64,000 nt of DNA from Talaromyces rugulosus. Its lineage: Eukaryota; Ascomycota; Eurotiomycetes; Eurotiales; Trichocomaceae. Where the stretch lies: positions 3,720,001 through 3,784,000 of the forward strand of contig NC_049565.1 of NCBI RefSeq assembly GCF_013368755.1, read 5' to 3'. The notes below the pieces were generated by a model. That model was not told where the DNA came from and ran no database searches. It saw only the letters and a list, made by a program, of their open reading frames with translations. Numbering within the stretch: position 1 is the stretch's first letter; the number at the start of each line of letters is the position of its first letter. A program made the translations under genes and the position numbers. Below are positions 45,917 through 56,900 of this stretch, one piece after another.

Positions 45917-47996
45917 TCACGTCTTGTAACACCACTGAATAAACTCATTCAGATTCGTCAACTCATCCGTCTCTCCACTTTCTAAATACCGTAGGCTTTC
46001 GGTCTTATTATCTACCGTAGAAGCTTCTAGTGTAGCATTCAACAGCCACCAGAGTTCTTCAGCGTGTTTTGAATACCCCAAATGTAACGCTTTTTCTTTG
46101 TTCAAGTGGCAGAGACCTGTGGTGATGGATTCCCAGATGGATTTCCATTTGCTGGCGGCTTGTTTGATGGTGTTTAGGGATATGTGGCCGAATAAGCCAG
46201 CTCGTGCTTGAAAGGCGAAAGAGCTTATTCCTTTGGTTCAGTTAGATTATAAGAACTTAAGAGACTGAAAAAAAAAGCAAGCCACACGCACCGTAGATTA
46301 AAATCAAAAGATGTTCTTCTGACATTGAATGACTCCACGGTAATGGATTGTCAGCATCAGAATTGTTCAGCAACTTAGTAACAACTTCTCTCAGCGGAGG
46401 AAGAGACGACTCGGCCGCATAGGTAGGCACAAGCTTGTTAAAAGATGTCACACTTTCAGCTTCGAATAACTCGGTGCTCCACGGGAAATCACAGGCCATC
46501 TCAAATGCTGACAGCACAGGGTGGTTTTTGAAACAGACTGTAAGAAATCCATCTGCAAGGAAAGCCCAGCATGCGATGCTGAGAGAGCGTTAGTTACATT
46601 TCTTTTCAAAGATGAATTGAACGAACTTACCGAATACATATCTCTTCCGAAATCAATGCTCGCCATCTAGATTCATCACAGCAGACTTCGAGCATCATAC
46701 GACGTCTCAAGCTGAAGAATCCCAAGGACCGGATGATGGACACCAGACACGGATGCCTGACGACTCGAATACGTCGTCGCGTTTGCACATCATCCTGTGC
46801 AAACTGTAACATTTCAATAATAAGAGCAGCTTGAATGGTTTCGACGGCGGAACCAAGACCAGCAGCAGGATTTTCTAGAAGCTTTGTCGTTGATAGGTTC
46901 GCAACTCGCCGAAAAATATGCTCTTCAGCCACGCAAAGAAGTCCCGGCGGAATATCAGATTCGCCTCGAGTGTTGGTATACTTTGCCCCAGCTAAAAATA
47001 TTGCGAGAAGAAGAGGATTAGAAACTTGTCCTGGATCGAAAGTCGGGAAATGCACGACGGGCAAATGCCAGTGGAGGGAATGAAAAAATGCCGATATGAA
47101 TGCAGACAGGTTTGATATTGTGAAGAGCGAAGCTAGGTCTGCCATTTCAAGAGTCTTTTGGTGTTGATCGCAATTTCCAGTAGTCATGGACTCGGAAGTC
47201 TCGACTATTTCCACCGTCAATTGGTGAAGCTGATTGGAGAGCTTTGAAGAGAAGCAATCGTCAAATATGTAGTCGGTAGCGAGGAAGTCTTCTGTAACTG
47301 AAGGTTGGGGAAACCAATCCATGGCCCGAAAATCACCTAGGATAGACTGCAGAGGGTTGTTGGGAAGGAGGGCATCCTCTAGGGTGGAATTAAGCGTCTC
47401 TAGGTTTCTTCTAATCGAGGATCCTGCTGTTTCTGCAATCGCCAGTCTATCCCTTTTGATCAAGGGGTCGGTGAGATGAAGAAGGAAGAAGAACGGGTTG
47501 TAGTTCCTCGATGAATTCATAGATGTCAACGCAAGCGTCATGCAGGAAGAGTTTGCTGAAGACAAAGAGGTCTCCTGACGTCCAAAAGAACATTGACGTT
47601 GAAGAGAACAGCAGCGAGAGCATGGTGTCCTTTTATCACATGCCACTTTGGCATATGCACATTCATCACAAGACTGCTTTTTTCTGCCTGGTTTTGCTGC
47701 TGCTGGCAGAGGCTGGTTATTTTTTCTGGCACAGATTATGCTATGCCGCCGTGCAACCTCGCTATCCAATATCAGCTTCGATGCTAGCTCGGGGTGTATG
47801 GGAACTTGTGCATAATTCTCACGGTTTAAAAAATGGTTTATTGCAGAATTGGCAACTGGCAGAGGGCTGCCCTGTGTCTATTTATTTGTAAGCTTGGAAC
47901 CAATTGCCAGGCATTGTGTTTCTTACGCGTCAACTCATGCCGAGTTAGGTGACTTTTTCTCTTGTACGACTTGCGACATACAGAGCAGAGAAACAT
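45917..47996 (-). CDS. Transcription factor with C2H2-type fingers plus Zn2Cys6
   Basis: Five exons, 47996-47927, 47877-47823, 47761-46631, 46578-46292 and 46230-45917, give 618 aa. Splicing creates a classical C2H2 finger (Cys4, Cys7, His20, His24) and a standard HTGQP linker. A second finger of C2HC form follows (Cys32, Cys35, His48, Cys52). Then, at residues 73-99, comes a Zn2Cys6 cluster with pattern CX2CX6CX5CX2CX6C preceded by GRKKQ. The rest resembles the fungal-specific regulatory domain (Fungal_trans type), including HLPVVHFPTF and the RR-rich region near 380. The first two exons are small but every phase fits. It is a nuclear regulator with dual DNA-binding modules. It lies tail-to-tail with the ERG3-like gene, so a link to sterol metabolism is possible but untested. 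Confidence 0.87.
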
Positions 47997-48668
47997 TATG
48001 TATCACTGCAATAGTTGGTCACCTATTGATAGTACGATTGAGGTGGGTATAACCGACCGAGTTGTCGATCGAGATGTCAAGAAGTCAAAAGTCGTGGATA
48101 ATCAGAGCTCCCTATTCGTTAGGGGCTAGGCCTAGGACCCACTTTTGACCTAAATAGTTAATTAGACCTCACGCAACACAAACATTGTTTAATAGAGATT
48201 TATGTATGATGATAGTTTTATATTTTAGGACAGTCCAATGAACTCACATCTTAACGAGGTTTAGAGGTCAACAAACCCCGCCCCCCCGGCTACAAAATAC
48301 ATCCAAGAAACTTTCCGATGTGAGATGTTAGATGTCAAATTTATATCTTTATATATAAAGAAAATTCTCTATATTTCCATTTATATTCAGGCAAACCTGA
48401 AATATTCGACAGAAGCCTATCACAATAAATATATATTGTTCAATTCCCACCCTTGCCTCTCTTCACAATCAATAACGATATCAATTGATATAACGAATGC
48501 CATTTTTTTTTACTAGAAATTGTTTAGTTAGCCTTATAAACGTTTTGTTTGTGGGTTATTAAAAAAGGAACGAACCTCATTTTTATAAGAAATTAATGGG
48601 TATCCATTACATGCAGATATATTGATGTGTTGTAATGTCACTTATGAGCCCGGGCACTGTCATCTCTG
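47997..48668. other. Regulator promoter and AT-rich 3' flank
   Basis: The left ~250 bp is the upstream region of the C2H2/Zn2Cys6 gene. From about 48160 the sequence becomes strongly AT-rich, with TATATA runs. No other gene is seen. Confidence 0.3.
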
Positions 48669-49024
48669 TCAGCTCATCCTTGTAGTAGTAATATATGTAT
48701 TCATATGTGGGTTAATTATCACCTCGTCGACACCGAGTTTGCATGCCCTAGCACACTATTCCATTTATATATCAGCTGTATCCAATAAAACTCCAATTAA
48801 CCGTTGAAACTTTACTCACGTCACAGTATGCTGCTTCATTTATCGAGATGGAGCACTACCCAGTCTTTGTCAGTTACATGTATATTCGTATAATGTATAT
48901 ATATTTAGATTAAATCACTTACAGGCCCTGGCCAATAGCCATCATCCTCACAATCCCAATCAAGATCTTGGACGTTTGCAGCTACCAAACCCAACAGAAG
49001 CATAAAAACGGCAAAAGTCTTCAT
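48669..49024 (-). CDS. Probable small secreted Cys-containing protein
   Basis: Three exons, 49024-48923, 48855-48820 and 48755-48669, encode 74 aa; every phase is 0 and both introns (67 and 64 nt) have GTAAGT/GTGAGT donors and TAG acceptors. The start MKTFAVFMLLLGLVAA is a textbook signal peptide. The mature part is short and acidic at first (DWDCEDDGYWPGP), with five cysteines including a C-D-C pair, then a Lys/Leu segment and a Thr-rich end. The first exon and first intron are well supported. The end of the protein is less sure, because other acceptors exist downstream. No family is recognised. It could be an effector-like or surface-active small secreted protein. It lies in the AT-rich accessory island. 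Confidence 0.55.
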
Positions 49025-50005
49025 CTTGATTTTTTCAAACGTTTTGCGTGTTTGATATAGTCGTCTCGTAAATATATTCAGACAGTAAAAGGGGAATTGT
49101 CTTGGGTATTAGAAACAGTTTCTAAAAGGCGAATAATCTACGATTTAAATAGTTTTGAGTAGAGTAGAGAGTTCAAAAACCAAAAAAATACAACACTATT
49201 AATAGCTACCTAATACTACCTGAAAGCCAGATAAAGTATAAAATGTAGCCTTATTCCAAAAATAAGATATAAAAATAATCCCCCACACACATTTAGCATT
49301 TAAAATGTAACATTAAACTATTGGGCTAAGATTATCTCTCCACAGATCCACATGTCATCAAATATTAGATAGATAGGGATTGGGGGCGAAGTGAAAAACA
49401 CATCCAATCCCAATGTAGTGGTAGGATTAAATAGCCCTAATTCAAATTCTTGGCATGCTTAGCAGTTAACCTTAAGGTAATTAATGATTACGGGCCATAT
49501 CCGTTTCATCTCATACTAAGAGGATCCTTGCTCAAAAGACATCTTGCCCAAGAGCAACCTCATCCTAAAGGGATCTCGTACAAGAAACTATTTACATAAG
49601 AGCTCTAGACGAAAGAGACCCAGAAATTATTAAACAAGAGAAAATTTGCGTAAGAGAGATTTACTACGAGAGGGATATTGCTGTGAAAGAGGACTGTGTG
49701 AGAGAGGATACTGAGCGGGAGAAATTTCCATAAACAGAATTCTACTCCTATTTATACCTGTGTTAGTGGGAATCGATCTTGTGAATATGATTTGTCAATG
49801 TCTTCTCAATCAGGAGTCTACGAAATGACCGAGCTTGCCGCTGGCGCTACATAATTCCCTATTGGGCTAATGTGGATACATGAGAGAAATGTGCTACTAG
49901 TAAAACTATATTTTCTAAAAGAGAGCCTTATATTTCGAATCAGATCTATATAGCAATATGCTACCATGCCAGTCAATCTCCCGATCATCGATTGGGCAAA
50001 ATCAC
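49025..50005. other. AT-rich spacer with periodic repeat
   Basis: No intact gene is seen. The left half (49025-49500) is AT-rich and includes the promoter of the small secreted protein gene. The middle holds the periodic repeat listed separately. The right ~260 bp shows nothing recognisable. Confidence 0.4.
49510..49740. repeat. Degenerate ~16-bp tandem repeat, about 14 units
   Basis: A motif close to TTNCNTAAGAGAGAT recurs on the plus strand at about 49518, 49534, 49550, 49567, 49582, 49598, 49613, 49636, 49652, 49668, 49686, 49700, 49717 and 49732. The spacing is mostly 14-18 nt and centres on 16, with one 23-nt step. Units are diverged from each other. Because 16 is not a multiple of three and stops occur, it is not a coding repeat. 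Confidence 0.65.
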
Positions 50006-51551
50006 CTATCCTTGGATGATAACTTTGAGCTGACTTTGAAGTGCAACGTTGGGTCCAGCATCATCTTGGCCAGGTTGAGAATCATCAGCACGCTTTGAAA
50101 AGGGCTTGCGGTAGACGGTATTTTCCAGATTATGCTGATCCTGTGTGAGAAACGGCAACTGTAGTAATTCGTTTCTTACTCGTCATTCTCGGCGCTACAG
50201 TGTTTTTGCTGTTCGACTCTCCAAAAGTGTAGGTGTTTACGGTCTTGTTAATAGAGTGTAGAATGGTTCAGCAGCTTCTTGTGAGGCTTTCGGGGGCATT
50301 GGCTTTGTAACTGATCCATTTAGTAACGTCCTTCTAGGAAACAACCACGACCCTAAATCTTCTGTACAAGTAAAGTCTAGATGCGAACGGCGCTCGTTGC
50401 TTCTTCCTAGGTCTAATATGACTGCATACTCTATGTGCTGTTCGATGTTCGAGAACTCAGTACAGCTTTTATCGTTTTCATGAATGTGGGCGTTCAGTAT
50501 CTGGTATAATAGATATTATTTCGAAGGTGCATCGTGAGACGTAGATATAGACCATTCATGCGATTTTTTCAACTCATTCAAAGCTAGGTAATATACTTCG
50601 AGAATTATTTTTTCGGCTGATACCTGGTCGAAAAGCTTGTTCAGAGTTTTGGTAACCGGCTTTAGCAGTAACCATCACATTGCCATTGAGAATTTCCGGC
50701 GGCCCCCGCTTGTCGATGTTGTTGTTCGCGAGTACTAGGGGGATCTATGTGCCTTGTTTACCAACTTTATCAACTCGTCCGGGTAGTCATCGATCGATAA
50801 GTTAATGGTGGCTAGAATTTGCTAGAGTAGGTGGTTGAAAGGACATTTGTCTCATCGTCTGCTGTTATGTTTCCACTTCCTCACAGATGGAACATGTAGC
50901 AGGTAAGAACTCCTGGATAAGAGCATTGCTGATAACATCTGGAGACAAAACCCTTGTATATTCTAACGCATTTTGAGAGATATACATACATATATGTAGG
51001 TATATCTTCGGATTTAGAGTCTCATTCATTTTTCTAAAGAATTCGAACTTGATAAAGTCAGATCCTGTCGGGTCACGGCAGTAATCTTTGATTACTGGCC
51101 ATAACCTGTTGGGTTCAGGAGGAAAAAACCTGAATTCTGAAAGAAAGAAGAAATGTGCGGTCACCCTTAAACGGTGACCGCCGCGCTTAGGTGTGGCCAG
51201 CCTGAGAAACCAGCCTCTGACAACACAAAGCATATTTGAAATCATGTGGAGGGAGGAGCGTAATGAATTTGGTGGACACTAAACAACAATTTTACATATG
51301 TCTAATTGCGCATAATCATTTTACTACTGAAGATGACGCTTTCTTACCATTATCAAAATCTGGGGTCTGCCCCAGACAAAAGCTGCGACCTGAGGATTTG
51401 ATTGTACCATCGTACCGATATATTTTGAGAAAGAATCCAAATGAGCCAAAGATGATTCAAATTCTAGTATGTAACTCCTTAGAAACAGACTTGACTCAAC
51501 TTTGGCTCCTTTTTTACCGCCCTTCGTCTCAAGATTCCCTCTCATACACAC
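50006..51551 (-). pseudogene. Decayed gene, possibly a fungal STAND/NLR-type protein
   Basis: The minus strand holds a chain of protein-like segments broken by stops and frame changes. At 51551-51324 the segment with FSKYIGTMVQSNPQVAAFVWG resembles the N-terminal domain (DUF7708-like) of fungal NACHT/STAND proteins, where a Pro-x-x-Ala-x-x-Trp-Gly motif is typical. 51245-50865 is a second open segment ending in a Cys-x-x-Cys-containing tail. A short one near 50813-50739 reads INLSIDDYPDELIKLVNK. 50674-50237 is a 146-codon frame with a single in-frame TAA (50516-50518). A last segment ends at the TAG 50006-50008. No splice model repairs all breaks. The STAND assignment rests on one motif and is tentative; that this is former coding sequence is firmer. 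Confidence 0.45.
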
Positions 51552-51663
51552 ACCACACTATTATTACCAACAATGACGAACACTCCTGGCGATACCTCCT
51601 GCTGCGTAATACTAGCAATATAGTTCCATGTGCTTGTCACTTTTTGCTGTCTTAATAGCGAGT

Positions 51664-53218
51664 ATGAAAGGACTGTTAGAGCTTCTTCGTTTGCTTGGTC
51701 CGACAATTGAGAAGATCTGTGAGTCATCTGGCACTCCCGCGTTGTCTCTGGGTGTCCTTTACCATGGCAACATTTTATTCCGCGATAATTTTGGTTTCAG
51801 AGACATTGAGACCGGCATAAAGCCAGATTCGGATACTATCTACGGAGTTGCCTCACTGACCAAGGCGTTCACTTCTTCTCTCTTTGGAATCATGGTTGAG
51901 GAAGGGAAAATCCCATGGGACACGCCCGTACACGAGGTCATTCCAGGTTTTCACCGTAGCGATGAAATCAACCAGGCTACTATGGTAGATGTGCTTTCTC
52001 AGTGCGCTGGGATGGCAAGGTCAAACCAATATTGGGTTGGCAATGACAACGGCCTCCTCCTGAACAAAAATCAAATTGTGCCTATCGTCGATTATTTGCG
52101 ACAAGTCGACCCGTTTCGTCGCGTCGGCAGCATGAATAACCGGCATTTTGCTCTGGCGGGCGAAGCTATAGAAGAGCTCTCGGGTAAAAGCTGGGGCACG
52201 ACAGTCAAAGAAAAGCTTTTTGAACCATTAAATCTCACCCGAACAATATTCTGGAATGATAATGAAGGGTCCTACGATGACAATGTTGCAAAACCATATG
52301 TTGCTCTTGATGACGCATCTCCATACTCTATACCTTGGCCGAAGTTGGCCGACGGTAAAATCATGTCCCCTGCAATGGGCCTTAGAAGTTCGGTCAACGA
52401 TTTGCTAATCTGGTCACAAGCTTTACTTAAGGGTCTTGTCGACCAGAGAGAATCAGGTCGATCATCGACACCAGGTCTTCCACTTAAACACCTGACAAGT
52501 ATCATGAGCGGCCACTGTCAACTAATGTCCTCCTATCCCGGCGAATTAGGAATGGGTTTCATGATGACCACCCTTCCCAATCCAATAGGTGATGGGGGAG
52601 CAAATCCGGCTCTCTTGGAAAAGAAGCCAAACGTTGGCTCAGACTCTCCGGGCACTGAAGTACTTTACTACTAAGGCAGTATGTCCGGCTATACAACTTC
52701 ACTGATCCTGGTCCCCAAGTCCCAGAGCGCAGTGGTTGTTTTGGCCAATTCCATGTCCTTGAACGACGCAGCTGACTGGGTTGGCCAAGCTGTCCTGGAG
52801 GCTGTTCTCGAGACTTCCAATCCTGCCGATTATCAGCTGCTCTCTCAGCAAACCGCAGCAGCCCAGGTCACCAAGTTTCCAGCACTGAACAAAACACTTG
52901 AGTCGAAACGGATCCCAGGAACGCACCCAAAGTTACTACATAGCTATACTGGTCGGTACTACAACTCAATAAAAAACCTTTTTCTTGATGTCTATGTCGA
53001 CGATGAGGAAAAACTCTTGCACTTTTCCTTCCAGGGCCTCCGCGATCATCAATCATGGCCGCTCAATCATTACCACTACGATACGTTTTTTTTGGCTCAT
53101 GTCGCGCAACGAATGCGTCAAACGTGCTCGTTTCGCCGTAGCTACCGAAGGCCTTTACTTGTTCAAGTTTCTTCCAGCACAGGACGACACAGATAATAAC
53201 ATCATCGCGCTTGAATAG
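51664..53218 (+). pseudogene. Broken beta-lactamase-fold serine hydrolase
   Basis: The frame from the ATG at 51664 encodes a class C beta-lactamase-related (penicillin-binding-protein-like) hydrolase with the Ser64-x-x-Lys67 motif (SLTK), YGVASLTKAF and HFALAGEAIEELSG blocks. It is broken three ways. A TAA at 52672-52674 (codon 337) interrupts the frame, which then continues in phase with GSMSGYTTSLILVP, the normal next block. An 8-T run at 53086-53093 shifts the frame, and the family C-terminus continues in the +1 frame to a stop at 53216-53218. The Tyr expected before N-N-R in the second catalytic motif is Met157. Related fungal proteins hydrolyse esters, amides or D-amino-acid peptides. 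A sequencing error could explain the T-run but not the other two. Confidence 0.8.
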
Positions 53219-53946
53219 GCACACGAAGGCGGTAATACGCAAGCCGAAACCATTGTGAAACTGGCACCTAATGTCAATGTATGAAATCAGCGGCCAATTA
53301 TTGATAGCAAGCAAATACCCCTCAAAATTTGAATGGCTCAGCTTAATGGCTGGAGTATGTTAGCTAGGGGGCTGTGCAGTTTTATGTACCTCAGTACATC
53401 GCAAAATCACCGCTCATAGTTCTACGTGATTTATTAAACTAGGACAAAAATGAGTTTATTAATGATATTGCGTATCTACATTTTTTTTCTCGATTCGGTA
53501 TGTAAAATCTAGCCCTACCTTCCTTTTCTGGCCACCTGCCCACTACATACTGCCACCCCATCAATCGGTGCCTATTCAACATTCTGCCATGTAGTCATCA
53601 ACTTCAAAAAGATATTAATACTATTCAACAAAGCTAACTTTTGATATTTCATTATTATTATTATGTATTCCAATTATTTAACAAAAAGAGCACAAAAAAA
53701 GGCAAATACGCCGCCAGTCTCGCTGGCGCTCAAAACTTTTCTTTCTTTTTTCCCCAGTTCAAAGATTGAATATATACGCAAATAGATTATAGACTCTGAA
53801 ATAGGCGCAGAATATAATAATAAAGAGAGTATTAAACAAAAAGAAATTGAAAAAAGAGACACATGAAAAATGTATTACATCACGTCAGATAACATCATCT
53901 TTTTTTTATTATGTTTTTGGTAAGACAATATACCGAGGAAAATCAA
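53219..53946. other. AT-rich convergent spacer
   Basis: Lies between the end of the hydrolase pseudogene and the 3' end of the Eis1 gene. It is AT-rich with T-runs and ATTATTATTATT near 53651. No gene is seen. Confidence 0.35.
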
Positions 53947-56900
53947 TCAAATATCCTCGGAAAACTTGGAATCTCGAGCCGAACTCACGCTGCCTCGTTC
54001 GGGACTGGCGAATAGATGTGACGGCGGTGGTAAAGAGTCTTCAGTGAAGCTGTCGCGGAGTTCGCCTCGTTCCATTGTGTTTAAGCGTGCGGCACCTGGG
54101 CGGGCGAGAACGGTAGTGCCTACATTTCCGGAGGGTGCTGCTGTCGGAGTCGTTGGTGAGGGCAAGGGGGACTCGCCGGCCTCAGAGGGTGACTTTCTGC
54201 TAATCATGCCCATGATGCTCGTGCGCAGTCGACTTCGGCGGCGGTTACTGTCGGTGGTTTTATCTTGTGGTGATCCAGTTGTAGATTCGCTCCATTGTCG
54301 AATGGCAGCATTCTGGTCGTCAGACTGCACGCTGGGAGCAATATCTTGTTCCGTTACCGGGTTAGACGACAAGGGAGCTGCTCGCGAGCCATCATCACCG
54401 GCCGTGACATCCTCTCCTCCGAAACCAGCACTATTATCTCGGCCTTGAGTTTCTGCTCCTCCTCCAGTTTCCTCCGCTACCGGTTGTTTGCTGGATCGGC
54501 GGTTCACTTTGGACTTGAACCACGATTTCAATTTGGATTGCGATTTTGGCGACTCTGGCGACTCTTGGCTCGTGGCAGTGGGTTCGGTTCCCGATCCGCC
54601 AAAGGCACCAGCATCATCATCTCGCGGAGGTTGTACGGCAAGACCGGTGGGTGCGGTTCCTGATCTGCTGAAGGCACCAGCATCATCATCTCGCGGAGGC
54701 TGTACGGCAAGACCAGTAGGTGCAGTTCCTGATCTGCTGAAGGCGCCAGCATCGTCATCTCGCGGGGGCTGTACGGCAAGACCGGTGGGTTCGGTTCCCG
54801 ATCCGCCAAAGGCACCAGTATCATCATCTCGCGGAGGTTGTACGGCAAGACCGGTGGGTTCAGTTCCTGATCTGCTAAAGGCACCAACATCGTCGTCTCG
54901 TGGAGGCTGTACGGCAAGACCAGTTGTTTCTGCTATTTCCGAGTCTTGAGGCGGAGAAGGGCCAGTCTCTGGGGTTTCGGCGCGTTGTTCGACCGGAGTA
55001 ACAGGTCGGTCCTCAGATTGCAAGGCAGTTCCGTTTACCTCCTTTGGCTTTGAGTTCTCCTTCTCACCTCCCTCCTTTACCGTCGGTTTTCGCCCGAGGG
55101 CAAAGACTCTCGATGTACGGGCCATAAAGCCTTCACTGCTTTTCCGCGAGCGCTTTCTTTCTATACGCTCTTGTTCAAGCGTGGCTATTTGTTGTCAGTG
55201 ACTATAATGATAATATCAATAATAGAGTGAATCGGGGCAACTAACCCTTGTGCTCCTTTTCCGCTGATACTGGCTGGGAATTGCCAATAAAACCCAGTTG
55301 TGACAGTCTCTGCGTCCTCTCCCGATCCAGTCGGTTTTCAATCTCCCTGGCTCTTTTCTCTTCGACTTGGTCGTCAATTTCGTTCAACGTTGGTTCAATG
55401 CGAGCTCGTGCAATGGCTTCGACCTCTTTTTCATCCATGTACTTTTGGCCACCCACAGAAATGCGTCCAAAGTTGGCCATGCGTGCGCTGCTTTCTGCCT
55501 CGGCACGCTCTTGTGCCTTTTGCTCCCATTCACGTTGCATGCTCGGGGAGGGCTTGCCGGTACGCGCATAGACTCTTTCGTCCAAGTCGTGTATTCTGGC
55601 GTTGACGTTCTTCTGCGCGATTTCCATCAAATTGGACCTGTCTTTGTTCTTTTTCTCGTCTACTTCATGCAGGCGGCTTTGCAAGGATGACATTTGATTC
55701 CTGATCTTCTCGGACCTTTCCCAATCCATTGCAGAGACATCTCCGTCGCTTGACGTTCTTCTTTTAAATCGGCGACTCAAGCTTGGACGGGGTCGAGGGC
55801 CAAACCCGTAGTAAGTTTTCTGGTTGCTCAATTCATTTTGTTGCATCTTGGCAAGCTTTTCAGCCGCAATTTTCTGGGCTGCTTCATGAAGGTTTGGAGC
55901 GGGCCGAGTCACAGGTTGTTCTTCGCCGGAAACCCACGAGAATTGGGACTGGGAGAGGGGACGAGATTGCCGGTTGCCAGCAGTAGAGCCGGCGGTTTCG
56001 GCGGCATCGGTCTCGGTTTTGGCAGCGGCAGTGGCGTACATGTCCTTTGCCATTGAAATTGCAGCAGCCCTGAGGGTGTCCCGATGCTTTTTCTCTTCCA
56101 CTTCAATCCCCACTTGTGGTGTAGACGTGTATAACTGGGCATTCGATTTAGCGATATGGTGTATGCGGGCAGCTTCGATTGACGGGTCGAGGTCGTTCAA
56201 AACATCCTCTGGGGTTCGACTAGCTTGGTGAGATATAGTGGCGGCGGTCAGAGCATAGGCAGCATCCTGATTAAACACCGGCTTGACAGGCGCAGACTCG
56301 GTTCTGGGACGCTGACGGGCGGCGACAGCGCCGCTGGCCGCGGTCAACGCGCCAGGGTGTATAGCCACCACAGTCGTCTCTCGCGCGCCACGGCCGGTCC
56401 CAGTACCGTTGGGCGCATCGGTGGAGGAAGCTGGGCCCGTAATACCACGGTCCTGCGCGGCCAACAGAGCTGCCTTGTATACGTCCGGGTTGATTTTCGG
56501 TGGAGGAGTTGGTTCCGGTCTCTTTTGATAGCCTTTGGCGAGAAGAGCGGCCTGTTCGGCGTGCGGTTGTCTTTCGGGCTTCCAAATATCCATGGATTTC
56601 TGCCGAGCATGCGCAAGACTGGCTGCGGCGCTGGCATTGGCAAGAGTGAGACCGGCGGGGAGAGGAGCAGCTAGAAGATATTAAAAAAAACATTAGGCAT
56701 TGTACTTATATATATATATATATATACCAAAGATCGCAATGCGGACTTACAGTCATTGCGACGACGTCCCGCCTCGAGCGCCTCGTCGGCGGCCCGCCGC
56801 CGTTCGGGGTCAGTCGCATAGAGGGCAGCAGTGGCAGCTGAAACAGAAAATTGCATATATTAGTCGAGGCCTAAGAAAGAAGAGGACGACAATGGAAAAT

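Noticed and set aside
51236..51655. 139-codon plus-strand frame upstream of the hydrolase pseudogene
   Set aside because: It overlaps the minus-strand relic segments, which carry a recognisable Trp-Gly motif. The plus frame has no domain, and its composition looks random.
54488..54949. 153-codon plus-strand frame across the Eis1 repeats
   Set aside because: It is a repeat-driven shadow: the 69-bp period keeps all frames open. The minus frame continues the conserved Eis1 protein through a phased intron.
55241..55250. Eis1 as two separate genes (53947-55125 and 55241-56984)
   Set aside because: A 61-nt intron with GTTAGT donor and AATAG acceptor joins them in phase, and the linking residues form a continuous charged helix.
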